From NCBI RefSeq assembly GCF_005771565.1, contig NZ_VAWA01000001.1, forward strand, positions 247,276 to 311,275: 64,000 nt of DNA, read 5' to 3'. This document shows, piece after piece, positions 31,754-41,204 of this stretch. The translations under genes were made by a program, and so were the position numbers. Source of the stretch: Nesterenkonia sphaerica. GTDB taxonomy: Bacteria; Actinomycetota; Actinomycetes; Actinomycetales; Micrococcaceae. A model generated the notes under the pieces. That model was not told the origin of the DNA. It made no database searches and was given only the letters and a program-made list of their open reading frames with translations. Positions within the stretch are counted from its first letter, which is position 1, and every line of letters begins with the position of its first letter.

Positions 31754-33310
31754 ATGCCCCAGTTCCAGTACGAGACGTATCTGCCGTTCCCACGTGAGGA
31801 CGTTTTCACCTGGTACACCCGACCCGGCGCGCTGACACGGCTCCACCCTCCGTTTGCAGGTTCAGTCGTCGAGGAGCCCGTCGGCGGACCGGTCAATGGT
31901 GCAGGCTCAGTCATCAGGCTGAACCTCCCCGGACTTCTGGGGACGAGTGCAGCCGCTGCCGCGGCGTCGCTGAGTACCGTGCTGCCCTTCCGGATACCCA
32001 GCAGCCTGACCTGGACCTCACGCCATGAGGACTTTGAGCAGGGTCGCAGCTTCAGTGATGTCATGGTCTCCGGGCCGATGCGCCGTTGGCAGCATGACCG
32101 GCGGTTCAGCGACGAGGGCGCCGGGACCATATTGCAGGAGACGGTCACCTACGAGTTCCCCCTCCTTCCGCGGCTGCCCCACGGGGTGGGCAGTCTCATC
32201 GACAGGCTGTTCAGTGACGAGCTGCGGCGCATCTTCGACTTCCGCACCCGGCAGACCACTGAGGACCTGGCCTTCCACCAGAGCCATGGAACCCTCGCCA
32301 CGCAGCAATACACGCGCCAGGACGGCCCCGCCCCCACGCGACAGGTGCCCCGTGTGGTGGCGGTCTCCGGCGCCTCGGGGTTGATCGGCACCCAGGTGTG
32401 CGCCCTCCTCGGCGGAGCAGGCATTCAGGTGCGGCGCCTGGTGCGCCGGGACCTCAGCGGCGAGTCCAGCCGAAGTCCCGGCGCCGGACCTGGGGCCAGT
32501 ACAGACATCCGGTGGGACCCGGCGGGCGGGCGAATTGACGAGGTCGCACTTGCTGAGGTGGACGCCGTGATTCACCTCGCTGGGCACCCACTGGCCTCCC
32601 GCTTCACTGCTGAACACAAGCGCCGGGTCCGCGACTCCCGGATTGCGGGCACCACTGTGATCGCCGATGCACTCGCACGTGCGGAACGCCAGGACGGGCG
32701 TGGCAGGGCGCTGATCAGCGGCTCGGCCATCGGATGGTACGGCGCAAGCCCGGTTGACCGAACTCACCGGAAGACGGTGCTGGAGGAGACCACCCCGGTG
32801 GGCACCGATTTCCTGGCAGGGGTGTGTCACGCCTGGGAAGAGGCGGCGCGCCGGGCCGAAGCGTCTGGTGTGCGGGTGGCCATGATCCGCACCGGGATTG
32901 TGCAGTCCCCCTCCGGCGGTGCGCTGCAGCAGCTGCTTCCGCTCTTCGCAGCCGGCGCCGGCGGCCCGCTGGGCCGGGATCAGGTGCAGAGCTGGATCAG
33001 CCTCGATGACCTGGCGGCACTGATTGTGCACCTGCTGCTGAACCCCGATGCTGAAGGTCCGGTCAACGGTGTGGCGCCCCACCCGGTGACCGCGCGTGAG
33101 TACGCCACCACGCTGGGCAATGTGTTGCGCAGGCCTTCGGCTATTCCCGTGCCGGCCTTCGGGCCGAAGCTCCTGCTGGGGAGCGAAGGTGCCCACGAGA
33201 TTGTGCTTGCTGACCAGCACGTCAGCGCTGAGCGCGCGGTGCAGCTAGGCTACGGCTTCCGCCATCCGCACCTGGAGACCGCGCTGCGGCACAGTCTGGG
33301 CCGCAGCTGA
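31754..33310 (+). CDS. SRPBCC domain fused to TIGR01777-type epimerase (SDR39U1-like)
   Basis: A 518-residue two-domain protein. Residues about 1-150 form an SRPBCC/ligand-binding domain (ETYLPFPREDVFTWYTRPGA ... HDRRF ... VTYEFPL). Residues about 200-515 are a TIGR01777 NAD-dependent epimerase-like domain with GASGLIGTQV, VDAVIHLAG, SGSAIGWYG, and a C-terminal PVPAFGPKLLLG segment. The ATG at 31754 has AGGAG just upstream; the frame extends to 31577, but the extra part is unlike protein. Members have been linked to cell division inhibitor-like SulA naming, which is historical; the reaction is unknown. Confidence 0.88.
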   Translation: MPQFQYETYLPFPREDVFTWYTRPGALTRLHPPFAGSVVEEPVGGPVNGAGSVIRLNLPGLLGTSAAAAAASLSTVLPFRIPSSLTWTSRHEDFEQGRSFSDVMVSGPMRRWQHDRRFSDEGAGTILQETVTYEFPLLPRLPHGVGSLIDRLFSDELRRIFDFRTRQTTEDLAFHQSHGTLATQQYTRQDGPAPTRQVPRVVAVSGASGLIGTQVCALLGGAGIQVRRLVRRDLSGESSRSPGAGPGASTDIRWDPAGGRIDEVALAEVDAVIHLAGHPLASRFTAEHKRRVRDSRIAGTTVIADALARAERQDGRGRALISGSAIGWYGASPVDRTHRKTVLEETTPVGTDFLAGVCHAWEEAARRAEASGVRVAMIRTGIVQSPSGGALQQLLPLFAAGAGGPLGRDQVQSWISLDDLAALIVHLLLNPDAEGPVNGVAPHPVTAREYATTLGNVLRRPSAIPVPAFGPKLLLGSEGAHEIVLADQHVSAERAVQLGYGFRHPHLETALRHSLGRS

Positions 33311-33359
33311 ACGACTCCCGCACGGTCACGCGACTGGCCGCTGGTTCACTGCTACATGG

Positions 33360-33491
33360 AATGGGATGTCAGGGGCGGCAATGCGCAGTTGTCCCATAGA
33401 ATGTCCCATTTCAGGCGCGAGAAGTGGCTTAAACGCAACATCCGGTGGGACTTCCCGCGTATGTCACGCCGGTGTCCTACCGGATGTTGCG
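33360..33491. repeat. Inverted-repeat element with recurrent TGTCCCA motifs in a convergent gap
   Basis: The main stem pairs 33434-33451 (CGCAACATCCGGTGGGAC) with 33474-33491 at 17 of 18 positions around a 22-base loop. Just before it are two direct TGTCCCAT motifs (near 33390-33410) and an inverted copy AATGGGAT near 33361. It lies between convergent genes ending at 33310 and 33513 and could end transcription in both directions, but the stem is longer and the motif more repeated than a simple terminator needs. Confidence 0.55.
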
Positions 33492-33512
33492 CCGATCGAC
33501 GGGATCCGTGGT

Positions 33513-33989
33513 TCAGAGGCCGACGCGGCCTTTGTCCCCCATATGGGGCGTGCCCTCGGATACGGCAGAGGCCACAAGCTTCACCAGCGCCACCGCCTTG
33601 CCGGGGCCCTCCCAATAGTGAGCGTTGTCCGGTTCCACCCGGAGCAGTCGAGCCTCGGGGTCTTCTGCCCCCTCGGCGAAGTAGGCTTGCGCCCCGAGGT
33701 CCTTCAGCTCCAGCTTCTTCTGCGCGTCGTCGACCACAGTGGCCGTGCCGGTGACAGAGATCCACGTCTTGTCAGCAACGAACGCAAGGTTGACGTGCCC
33801 GTCGCCGAGCACCTCCTCGTTCTTCTCAGACCCGGCCGGGGTGAAGAACCATAGCTGATGCTGGTCATCGATGTGGCTCACCGCCATGGGCCGGGAGACC
33901 AGCCGCTGAGCGGAGTCCACCGTGGTGAACATGCACGTGCCGATGTCGTTGAGTCGGGTGATGAGGTCCTGAGCGGTGAGGTCAGTCAT
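33513..33989 (-). CDS. Pyridoxamine 5'-phosphate oxidase-family general stress protein
   Basis: A 158-residue split-barrel flavin-binding protein of the bacterial general-stress type: CMFTTVDSAQRLVSRPMAV, LWFFTPAGSEK, VNLAFVADKTWISVTGTA and the C-terminal YWEGPGKAVALVKLVAS. The ATG at 33989 has AAAGGA six bases upstream. The family binds FMN or F420; the fold is clear but no substrate is known. Confidence 0.88.
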   Translation of the reverse strand: MTDLTAQDLITRLNDIGTCMFTTVDSAQRLVSRPMAVSHIDDQHQLWFFTPAGSEKNEEVLGDGHVNLAFVADKTWISVTGTATVVDDAQKKLELKDLGAQAYFAEGAEDPEARLLRVEPDNAHYWEGPGKAVALVKLVASAVSEGTPHMGDKGRVGL

Positions 33990-34114
33990 CACTGGTCCTT
34001 TCCCTCGGTGCTGGGGTACCGATGCAGTGTACTCAGACGCATCTGGTCAGCAGCTCCAAAGGCGCCCTGGAGCGCCTCGACGGACTCCCCAGGACGGCCT
34101 CGGCAGTGACGCCC

Positions 34115-35950
34115 CTATCGGTCGCGCCACCGCGGCTTCTTCGGGCCTTTCTTGGCGGGTCGGTCATTGTCGAACCCGGTGCGGCGCTTTCCCGCGTCGC
34201 TCTTCCTGCCACCGCTGAACGTTCCGTGCGGACCCGAGTCACGTTCCAGCCTGATCAACTCACCGCCGATCCGAGTCTTTGACAGCGCAGCCCACTGGTC
34301 CTTGGTCAGCGTCTCGGGAAGCTCCACCAATGAATGCGTGGGACGGATGTCGATGCTTCCAATTTGGCGTGCCGAGAGTCCTGCCTCATTAGCGATGGCG
34401 CCGACGATGTGGCCGGGGGCGACACCTGCTTGCCGGCCGACAGCAATCTTGTACATGGCGTTTCCGGGGCCCGCCACGGCAGGGGCTCCCTTGGCACGCG
34501 GTGCCCGCTCCCGGGCAGCGCCGTCTCGGGGGCCGCGATCACGCGCGGTGCGGTCTTCCCGATCGAAGTTCTGTGCGGCGCGAGCCAGCTCATCCTCTGC
34601 CTTTTCATCCAACAACAGCGGCCGGCCGTCGTGGACGACCGCCACCAGTGCTGCCGCAACATCCTCAGCCGGAGTATTGTGCTCAGCGACATAGCTGGTC
34701 ACCAGGTCCCTGTAGTCCTCCAAATCCTCGGTGGCCAGGGTCTGTGTGATCCGCTCCGAGAACCGGTCCAGCCGGGAGGCGTTGACGTCAGCGACAGTGG
34801 GCAGGTTCATCTGCTCCACCGGCTGGCGTGTGGCCTTCTCGATCGACCGCAGCATGCGCCGCTCCCGGGGCGTCACGAACAGGATGGCCTCCCCGGAACG
34901 GCCGGCGCGGCCGGTGCGGCCGATGCGGTGCACATACGACTCAGTGTCCAGAGGGATGTCGTAGTTGAAGACATGGCTGATGCGTTCCACGTCCAGCCCA
35001 CGGGCAGCCACGTCGGTGGCCACGAGCAGGTCGATCCGTCCGTCTTTGAGCGACTCCACCGTCTTCTCCCGGAGGTTCTGCGGGATGTCCCCGTTGATGG
35101 CGGTGGCGCGGAACCCACGGGCGGTGAGCTTATTGGCGACCTCTTCAGTGGCTGATCGGGTCCGGACGAACACGATCGCGGCATCGTGCGGTTCGGTCTC
35201 CAGAATGCGGACCAGAGCTTCGGGCTTGGCGTGGTGTTTGATGAAGACGAACCGTTGGCGAATGTTCGCACTTGTGGTGGTCTTGGCCTTGACCGACACC
35301 TCCACCGGATCGTTGAGGTAGTCCTCCGAGATCCTGCGAATGGCTTTGGGCATCGTCGCTGAGAACAGCGCCACCTGCTTGTTGTCAGGGGTCTGGGCGA
35401 GGATCTTGTCGACCTCCTCGGCGAAGCCCATGCGGAGCATCTCATCGGCCTCGTCCAAGATCAGGTGCTTGACCTCGCTAAGGTCCAGTGAGCCTTTGGA
35501 CATGTGATCGATGACCCGTCCTGGGGTCCCCACAATCACGTTCGCGCCTCGGCGAAGCCCCTGCAGCTGCGGACCGTAGGGGGCCCCGCCGTAAATCGGC
35601 AGCACCGAGATGCCTTCAAGCTGAGCCGAGTAGGAGGAGAACGCCTCTGCGACCTGGATGGCCAGTTCCCGGGTGGGCGCCAGAACCAGCGTGTTGGGCA
35701 GGGGGCCGAGGTCTCCGGCGGCGTGGTCCTCTGCCATATGGGTCAGGGCCGGCAGCGCAAACGCTGCCGTCTTGCCGGTGCCGGTCTGAGCGAGACCGAC
35801 GACGTCCCGGCCCGCCACGAGGTGCGGAATGGTCTCCGCCTGAATGGGGGACGGGGTCTCATAGCCCATCTTCTCGATGGTGCCCAGCACGTGTGGGGAG
35901 AGTCCGAGGGCGCTGAATGGTGGCAGATCAGGTTGGGTGGTTTCGGTCAC
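34115..35950 (-). CDS. DEAD-box ATP-dependent RNA helicase (DeaD/CsdA-like)
   Basis: A 611-residue helicase with the full motif set: Q motif YETPSPIQ, Walker A AQTGTGKT, PTRELA, GTPGR, DEAD (ILDEADEML), SAT, VATDVAARGLDVE and HRIGRTGRAG. A C-terminal DbpA-type RNA-binding domain follows (YKIAVGRQAGVAPGHIVGAI ... SIDIRPTHSLVELP), then a basic tail (GGRKSDAGKRR ... KKGPKKPRWRDR). DeaD-type proteins unwind structured RNA during ribosome assembly, mainly in cold. A long gene-free stretch precedes it, consistent with a structured cold-regulated leader. Confidence 0.96.
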   Translation of the reverse strand: MTETTQPDLPPFSALGLSPHVLGTIEKMGYETPSPIQAETIPHLVAGRDVVGLAQTGTGKTAAFALPALTHMAEDHAAGDLGPLPNTLVLAPTRELAIQVAEAFSSYSAQLEGISVLPIYGGAPYGPQLQGLRRGANVIVGTPGRVIDHMSKGSLDLSEVKHLILDEADEMLRMGFAEEVDKILAQTPDNKQVALFSATMPKAIRRISEDYLNDPVEVSVKAKTTTSANIRQRFVFIKHHAKPEALVRILETEPHDAAIVFVRTRSATEEVANKLTARGFRATAINGDIPQNLREKTVESLKDGRIDLLVATDVAARGLDVERISHVFNYDIPLDTESYVHRIGRTGRAGRSGEAILFVTPRERRMLRSIEKATRQPVEQMNLPTVADVNASRLDRFSERITQTLATEDLEDYRDLVTSYVAEHNTPAEDVAAALVAVVHDGRPLLLDEKAEDELARAAQNFDREDRTARDRGPRDGAARERAPRAKGAPAVAGPGNAMYKIAVGRQAGVAPGHIVGAIANEAGLSARQIGSIDIRPTHSLVELPETLTKDQWAALSKTRIGGELIRLERDSGPHGTFSGGRKSDAGKRRTGFDNDRPAKKGPKKPRWRDR

Positions 35951-36345
35951 GGTGACTCCTTGTCACATTGGTGCGGCGACGTCCCCGCCGCCTGTCTCAA
36001 CAGTGCATGAGTCTTCAGACCACTGGTGCTCGAACGGCTGGCGCTTCGCGCAGCCGTGCAGGGGCACAGCAGGATTCATCATGTGATATCACGCTGGACA
36101 GTTCACGGGGACGGACCACGAGGGTTTTCCGGAATCGACCCGTGACGAAATCAACGCTCAACTGGACCTACCGACCGGAGACCGGGCGAGCCAGGAGTCT
36201 GCACAGATAAACGGGATTATCCGGAGTGTGCTCACCCAGTCTACGCTACGGCGGCGGGATTTCGAAAAGCTGGGCACAGTGGGGCCACTGGCGCGCAGGA
36301 TCCGGGCGGGGGAGGTCACTTCGCCCCGCCGGCGGCCGTGGGTCT
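35951..36345. other. 395-base gene-free region upstream of the DEAD-box helicase
   Basis: No convincing ORF is present on either strand. It should hold the helicase promoter and a long 5' leader. A perfect 10-base palindrome GTGATATCAC sits at 36083-36092. I see no recognised riboswitch or RNA gene. Confidence 0.5.
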
Positions 36346-36792
36346 TCAGCGGCGCTCGGCCAGCTCCCGGCGCAGGTTCTCCAGCTCAGTGGTGGTAGCC
36401 GCCGTGTTCTGCGCGGTACGGATCATTGAGACATACAGCTCCAGGGTCAACCGGATGAGGATCAGGTAGAACGGGGCGGCCACAAGCACGAGCAGCAGCA
36501 TCAGTAGGCCTGCCGCTGGCTCCTCGGTCATGGTGATGAACGAGACAATAATCCCCACCAGCGCAAGAATCCCAATCAGCAGCAGCGCAATCCCGTAGAT
36601 GATCGCAGCGAACTTGATGGTGACAAAGCTTCGGAAGCTGAAGTCGAACAGTGCTCTGAAGAAACCAGCGGCGTTGGGATTCTGCTCCCGGGGCGCGTGG
36701 TACCCCTGGAACTGCTGCGGTGGGCTCTGGGGCGGCTGGTGTGGATCCGGCTGCGGCTGGTCCCCGTTGGGCGGTGTAGGTGGCTGGGTCAT
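36346..36792 (-). CDS. DUF4282 domain membrane protein
   Basis: A 148-residue protein with a Pro/Gln-rich, probably disordered cytoplasmic N-terminus (residues 1-45) and two hydrophobic helices (about 62-90 and 97-125) in a DUF4282 arrangement: FFRALFDFSFRSFVTIKFAAIIYG ends the first region and RLTLELYVSMIRTAQNT the second. A short coiled coil closes the protein. The ATG at 36792 has GAGGGAGG upstream. Function unknown. Confidence 0.8.
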   Translation of the reverse strand: MTQPPTPPNGDQPQPDPHQPPQSPPQQFQGYHAPREQNPNAAGFFRALFDFSFRSFVTIKFAAIIYGIALLLIGILALVGIIVSFITMTEEPAAGLLMLLLVLVAAPFYLILIRLTLELYVSMIRTAQNTAATTTELENLRRELAERR

Positions 36793-36878
36793 GGTCCCTC
36801 CCTCACTGTCAACTGCGAATGTGGACGAGATCACAACGTCGCCCACTCTTCAGCCTACACACTGGAGGTTTCTCGCTT

Positions 36879-37496
36879 CTAGATGTTGGAAGCTTCTTCA
36901 CCGATAGTCGTCGAGGGACCGTGGCCGGTGTGCACCACCGTCTCGGCGGGGAGGTCGAGCAGCCTAGTCCGGATCGAGTCGACGATGGTGTCGAAGCTGC
37001 TGTAAGACCGCCCCGTAGCCCCTGGTCCGCCCTGGAACAGGGTGTCTCCGGAGAACAGGACGGGGTTGTCCCCCAAGTCCGTCGAATAGAAGCAGGTGGA
37101 CCCCGGAGAGTGCCCCGGGGTGTGGATCGCGCGGAGTGCGGCGCCCGCGACCTCGAAGGTGTCTGCGTCGGCAATCTCAGCATCAGGGCCGGTGTGCCCA
37201 TGAACCTGATCCCACAGCATTCGGTCTTCGGGATTGAGGTGGATGTTTCCACCAATCTTCTCCCGGACCTCCAGGGCCTGACGGATATGGTCGTCGTGGC
37301 CGTGGGTGAGGAGGATTGCGGCGACTCTCCTGCCGCTGACCGCTGAGGCGACGGCGTCTGCGTCGTGGGCGGGGTCTATGACGATGACCTCGTGGTCGTC
37401 GCCGACGATCCACACGTTGTTCTGCACCTCCCACGTGCCGCCGTCCAGCGAGAAGGTGCCCGAGGTCTCCAGATGCTCAATGCGTGCATTCTTCAT
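36879..37496 (-). CDS. MBL-fold hydrolase, probable S-formylmycothiol hydrolase
   Basis: A 205-residue metallo-beta-lactamase-fold hydrolase of glyoxalase II type. The metal motif is THGHDDH, later ligands are in HTPGHSPGS, LFSGDTLF and HTGHGPST. The ATG at 37496 follows GGAGAAA; the longer frame overlaps the dehydrogenase. It is the last gene of the operon, 31 bases after S-(hydroxymethyl)mycothiol dehydrogenase. That dehydrogenase makes S-formylmycothiol, and a hydrolase is then needed to release formate, so this assignment follows from context. Confidence 0.85.
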   Translation of the reverse strand: MKNARIEHLETSGTFSLDGGTWEVQNNVWIVGDDHEVIVIDPAHDADAVASAVSGRRVAAILLTHGHDDHIRQALEVREKIGGNIHLNPEDRMLWDQVHGHTGPDAEIADADTFEVAGAALRAIHTPGHSPGSTCFYSTDLGDNPVLFSGDTLFQGGPGATGRSYSSFDTIVDSIRTRLLDLPAETVVHTGHGPSTTIGEEASNI

Positions 37497-37527
37497 TTTT
37501 TCTCCTGCTCCGTGGTCGCTGCTGGTC

Positions 37528-38625
37528 TCATGCGGAGAGCTCAACGACAGTGCGCAGCACGTCGCCGCGGTTCATGGTGTCGAAGGCCTCCTGCACCTTG
37601 TCCAGGCTAGTGCGTTCGGTGACGAAGGCATCGAGGTCAATCCTGCCCTGCCGGTAGAGGTCCACCAGCATCGGGAAGTCACGTGAGGGCAGGCAGTCGC
37701 CGTACCACGAGGACTTCAGCGCCCCGCCCCGGCCGAAAACCTCGATCAGCGGCAGCTCGATGCTCGCTGAAGGGTCAGGGACACCCACCAGGACCACTCG
37801 TCCGGCAAGATCGCGGGCGTAGAACGCCTGCCGGTAGGTTTCCGGACGCCCGACGGCGTCGATCACGGCGTCTGCGCCGAATCCCCCGGTCTGTGCCCGG
37901 ACCGCCTCGACCGGGTCAGTCTGCCGGGAGTTCACGGTGTGCGTGGCACCGAGCCGGCGCGCCTGTTCCAGCTTCCGGTCATCGATGTCCACGGCGATAA
38001 TGGTGGTGGCTCCGGCGAGCTTCGCGCCGACCACGGCTGCGGTGCCGACACCCCCGACGCCGATGACGGCGACGGATTCACCGCGCTGGACCTGTGCGGT
38101 GTTGAGCACTGCTCCGATCCCGGCCATGACTCCGCAGCCCAGGAGCCCGACGGCGGCATTCGCAGAGTCAGGCACGTCGTCAATCACCGTGCACTGTCCC
38201 GCGGCCACCAGGGTCTTCTCGGCGAACGCACCGATGCCCAGAGCCGGTTCAAGTTCTGTGCCATCGGTCAGGGTCATCTTCTGCGAGGCGTTGTGCGTGT
38301 CAAAGCAGTATTTGGGCTCGCCTTTCCGGCAGGCTCGGCACTCGCCGCAGACGGCGCGCCAGTTGAGGATGACTTTGTCGCCGACGGCAACGGAGGTGAC
38401 TCCCTGGCCGACCTCCGCGACCCGGCCGGTGGCTTCGTGTCCGAGCAGGTAGGGGAAGTTGTCCCCCACCTCACCCTGCTGGAAGTGCTGATCGGTCTGG
38501 CAGACCCCGCAGGTGAGGACGTCGACGACGACCTCACCGGGTCCCGGGTCAGGGACGATGATCTGATGGATCTCAGCGGCGGCGTTCTTCTCGGCGACAA
38601 CCACGGCGTTGACGGTGTGGGGCAT
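37528..38625 (-). CDS. mscR: S-(hydroxymethyl)mycothiol dehydrogenase / S-nitrosomycothiol reductase
   Basis: A 365-residue zinc alcohol dehydrogenase that oxidises the formaldehyde-mycothiol adduct using NAD and can reduce S-nitrosomycothiol. The catalytic zinc site is [10 protein letters not shown] with GHEATGRV, the structural zinc site is the four-Cys lobe [15 protein letters not shown], and the NAD motif is [10 protein letters not shown]. The ATG at 38625 has AAGGAG upstream. It starts ten bases after the FdhD stop, tying formaldehyde oxidation to formate dehydrogenase maturation. Presence of this gene also shows the organism makes mycothiol. Confidence 0.92.
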   Translation of the reverse strand: MPHTVNAVVVAEKNAAAEIHQIIVPDPGPGEVVVDVLTCGVCQTDQHFQQGEVGDNFPYLLGHEATGRVAEVGQGVTSVAVGDKVILNWRAVCGECRACRKGEPKYCFDTHNASQKMTLTDGTELEPALGIGAFAEKTLVAAGQCTVIDDVPDSANAAVGLLGCGVMAGIGAVLNTAQVQRGESVAVIGVGGVGTAAVVGAKLAGATTIIAVDIDDRKLEQARRLGATHTVNSRQTDPVEAVRAQTGGFGADAVIDAVGRPETYRQAFYARDLAGRVVLVGVPDPSASIELPLIEVFGRGGALKSSWYGDCLPSRDFPMLVDLYRQGRIDLDAFVTERTSLDKVQEAFDTMNRGDVLRTVVELSA

Positions 38626-38635
38626 TGCAGGCTCC

Positions 38636-39565
38636 TTATCGAGGGGATGGTCGAGGTGCTGCACTGACGGCCTCCTGGGACGGCCAGTCTAGCCTCGCCT
38701 TGATCCGATGACTGTGGGTGTAGATGTTTGCGCTGTGCCCACGGGAGAATCCGACCAGAGTCAGCCCAGCGCGTTCGGCAAGGTCCACCGCCAAGGAAGA
38801 GGGCGCTCCCACGGCGCTGAGCATCTCGATTCCCGCCAGGGCCGCCTTCTGCACCAGTTCGAACGAGGCCCGGCCCGATACCTGCAGCACAGTCCCCGCC
38901 AGCGGCAGCTGATCCTCCAGGAGCGCCCACCCCACGACTTTGTCGACCGCATTGTGACGGCCCACGTCCTCACGGAGGCACATCAGCGTCCCCCCGGCGT
39001 CGAAGAGTCCAGCGGCATGGACTCCCCCGGTCTTGGCGAAGATCTTCTGGTGCTCCCGCAGCGTATCCGGCAACTGCAGCATGGTTTCCGCAGTGATGCT
39101 GAGACCGGGCCCCCGGCCGGAGGCGGCCGGCAGCGTCTTCTCCACCGCATCGATGGAGGCAGTCCCGCATATGCCGCAGGCTGAGGTGGTGAGCACGTGG
39201 CGCCGGCCGCCGGCCACCGGCTGGACTCGCTGCGGATCCACCGCGCAGTCAATGACGTTATACGTTTGATTTCCCAGTTCGTCAGTACCGGCGCAGTAGC
39301 GCATGCTGTGCAGATCCTGCGCGGAGCTCAGCATGCCCTCGGCAACCAAGAACCCGGCGACGAGCTCGAAGTCATTGCCTGGGGTCCGCATGGTCACGGT
39401 GAAAGACTCGCCGCCGAGCCGGATCTCCAATGGTTCCTCCGCTGCGAGGACGTCCTGTTTGGTGCGCAGGGCGAACCTTTCCGCAGACCCTTCCGCGGTG
39501 GTGTGTGAACTTTGACCGTCGCGGTAGACCCGGGTGACCTGCTTGCGCTGCGTGATGCGTCCCAT
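38636..39565 (-). CDS. fdhD: Formate dehydrogenase accessory sulfurtransferase FdhD
   Basis: A 309-residue FdhD that passes sulfur to the molybdenum cofactor of formate dehydrogenase. The functional Cys pair is in [13 protein letters not shown], and downstream blocks [28 protein letters not shown] and [12 protein letters not shown] are intact. The ATG at 39565 has GGGAG upstream and follows the MoeA stop by two bases. No formate dehydrogenase structural gene is in the window. Confidence 0.96.
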   Translation of the reverse strand: MGRITQRKQVTRVYRDGQSSHTTAEGSAERFALRTKQDVLAAEEPLEIRLGGESFTVTMRTPGNDFELVAGFLVAEGMLSSAQDLHSMRYCAGTDELGNQTYNVIDCAVDPQRVQPVAGGRRHVLTTSACGICGTASIDAVEKTLPAASGRGPGLSITAETMLQLPDTLREHQKIFAKTGGVHAAGLFDAGGTLMCLREDVGRHNAVDKVVGWALLEDQLPLAGTVLQVSGRASFELVQKAALAGIEMLSAVGAPSSLAVDLAERAGLTLVGFSRGHSANIYTHSHRIKARLDWPSQEAVSAAPRPSPR

Positions 39566-39567
39566 TG

Positions 39568-40809
39568 TCAGTCTCCCTGCAGGGGTCGAGCCGGGGGTGA
39601 GGCCCCTGGCACATCCAGACATTCCACCGGCGTTCCGGCTGGTGCTCCGCCGGCGGGGACCACGGCGAAGGCGTGCGCCTGAGCCAGGCCGCGCATCATA
39701 TGCGCCTTGCTATGTGAAACGGGGTGGACGGCGTGGTCGCGGATCTGGGCCGGTATGATCCGGACTCCAGCACGGGGGCCCTGCAGGTCACTTCCGGCAG
39801 GGCGCGTGCACGAGGTCACTGCAGGCACGGCCCCGCGCAGCGCTCGGATGAGAGGTTCTCCCAGGACGGCGAGCGCGGTGAAGCCGGCCAGCGGGTTTCC
39901 GGGCAGCCCGAGAACAAGCGTGCTGCCCCGGCGAGCCAGCAGCGCCGGGTGCCCGGGCCGCATCTGTACGGACTCCACCAGAATCTCTGCGCCGAGGCGA
40001 GCCAGCGCCGGACGCAGCACATCGGCAGCAGAGCCCGCAGTTCCGCCGGTGGTGATGATGAGGTCAGCGGAGGCTGAGTCAATCAGCTCAACCACGGCGG
40101 CGACGTCGTCCTCAGCTCTGCGGGAATCAGCCAGCTCGGCGCCCATAGCGGAGATCATCGCCGGCAGCGCCAGGCCGAAGACGTCGCGGACCTGGCCGAT
40201 TCGCGGAATACCGGAGGTGATGACTTCCCCGCCGGTGAGAATCAGGCGCACTCGTGGAGCCGGGACCACGGTGAGTGTGTCGTGTCCGGCTACGGCGGCG
40301 GTGGCAGCTATGGCGGGGGTCACCACCTGCCCGGGGGAGCACAACAGCTGGCCGCTCTTGGCCTCAGCGGCCGCTGGCCGGATGTTCCGTCCCGGTTCCA
40401 GGTCCGGTGTCGCAGAGTGGGACCTCAGCTGCGCGGCCTCGGCAGCGGTGCTGACCACCTGACCGTGCTCCGTGCGGAGGACCGAATGCGTGCCGGCTGG
40501 AACAGGCGAGCCGGTGACGATCTCGGCCGCCTCCCCGGGAGCAAGTGCTTCCAGCACAGCGTCGGGGCGCTGGGCACCCTCGCCTCTGAGCCTCCACTGA
40601 GGCTGATCCGTGAGGCTGACTGCCCAGCCGTCCATGGCGGAGGTGGCCGTATGGGGGATGTCCAGCTGCGCAGTGATGGGTTCGGTCAACAGGCCCCCGA
40701 TGCTGTCTTTCAGGCCACGCTGCACCGGGGGGAGCGTGGCTGCGGCCCCGGCGGTACGCCGGGCTTCCGCGTAGGAGGCTGGGGAACTCACCATGGCATC
40801 GTGGGACAC
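39568..40809 (-). CDS. moeA: Molybdopterin molybdenumtransferase MoeA
   Basis: A 413-residue MoeA inserting molybdate into adenylylated molybdopterin. Domain order is normal: substrate motif TSAMDGWAV near residue 60, GSPVPAGTH, the MoCF-binding domain with LTGGEVI and ITTGGTAGSAAD, and LGLPGNPLAGFTAL, then a C-terminal domain. Neither the GTG at 40809 nor the ATG at 40794 has a clear ribosome site, so the start is uncertain. It lies between the DUF6457 gene and fdhD in the Mo-cofactor operon. Confidence 0.93.
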   Translation of the reverse strand: MSHDAMVSSPASYAEARRTAGAAATLPPVQRGLKDSIGGLLTEPITAQLDIPHTATSAMDGWAVSLTDQPQWRLRGEGAQRPDAVLEALAPGEAAEIVTGSPVPAGTHSVLRTEHGQVVSTAAEAAQLRSHSATPDLEPGRNIRPAAAEAKSGQLLCSPGQVVTPAIAATAAVAGHDTLTVVPAPRVRLILTGGEVITSGIPRIGQVRDVFGLALPAMISAMGAELADSRRAEDDVAAVVELIDSASADLIITTGGTAGSAADVLRPALARLGAEILVESVQMRPGHPALLARRGSTLVLGLPGNPLAGFTALAVLGEPLIRALRGAVPAVTSCTRPAGSDLQGPRAGVRIIPAQIRDHAVHPVSHSKAHMMRGLAQAHAFAVVPAGGAPAGTPVECLDVPGASPPARPLQGD

Positions 40810-40819
40810 GAGGGCTTGA

Positions 40820-41128
40820 TCACTTGGGCGCCTGGGAGCGCTGTTGCAGCCGGTTTCGCGTCACCTGCGTCGCCGCCTTCAGCGCCTTGTGGTGATCGGC
40901 TTGGCCGGATGCCTCGGCCAAGCCGGTGACATAGCCGAGTATGAAGGTAGTCACCGGCGCGGCTGGCCGGACGACGGTGTGGGCGGCCTCACCGGCTATC
41001 CTCAGCAGCTCGTCAATGTCCACCTCGGTGTCCTCGATCTCGAGATGATGCGTCAGTTCCGTGACCCACTGCTCAATTGCTTCGTGAACCGGTGGCTGAG
41101 CCGGTGCGGGGTGGTCAGCGTCTGCCAT
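40820..41128 (-). CDS. DUF6457 protein, Mo-cofactor operon member
   Basis: A 102-residue helical protein (AIEQWVTELTHHLEIEDTEV ... ILRIAGEAAHTVVRPAAPVTTFILGYVTGLAEA) typical of a small family found beside mobA and moeA in actinobacteria, sometimes fused to MobA. AAGGAG precedes the ATG at 41128; the upstream extension is rejected. Role not known; context suggests assistance in Mo-cofactor transfer. Confidence 0.82.
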   Translation of the reverse strand: MADADHPAPAQPPVHEAIEQWVTELTHHLEIEDTEVDIDELLRIAGEAAHTVVRPAAPVTTFILGYVTGLAEASGQADHHKALKAATQVTRNRLQQRSQAPK

Positions 41129-41204
41129 GGGACTCCTTGCGGTTTTCGTCACTGCCGGTGGGGCCGTCGTGACCAGACTCTCATATCGCTCGGACCACAG
41201 GGGA

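Noticed and set aside
36083-36092. GTGATATCAC as a CRP/GlxR-type site
   Set aside because: The half-sites TGTGA and TCAC are too close together; the usual spacer is six bases, here it is two.
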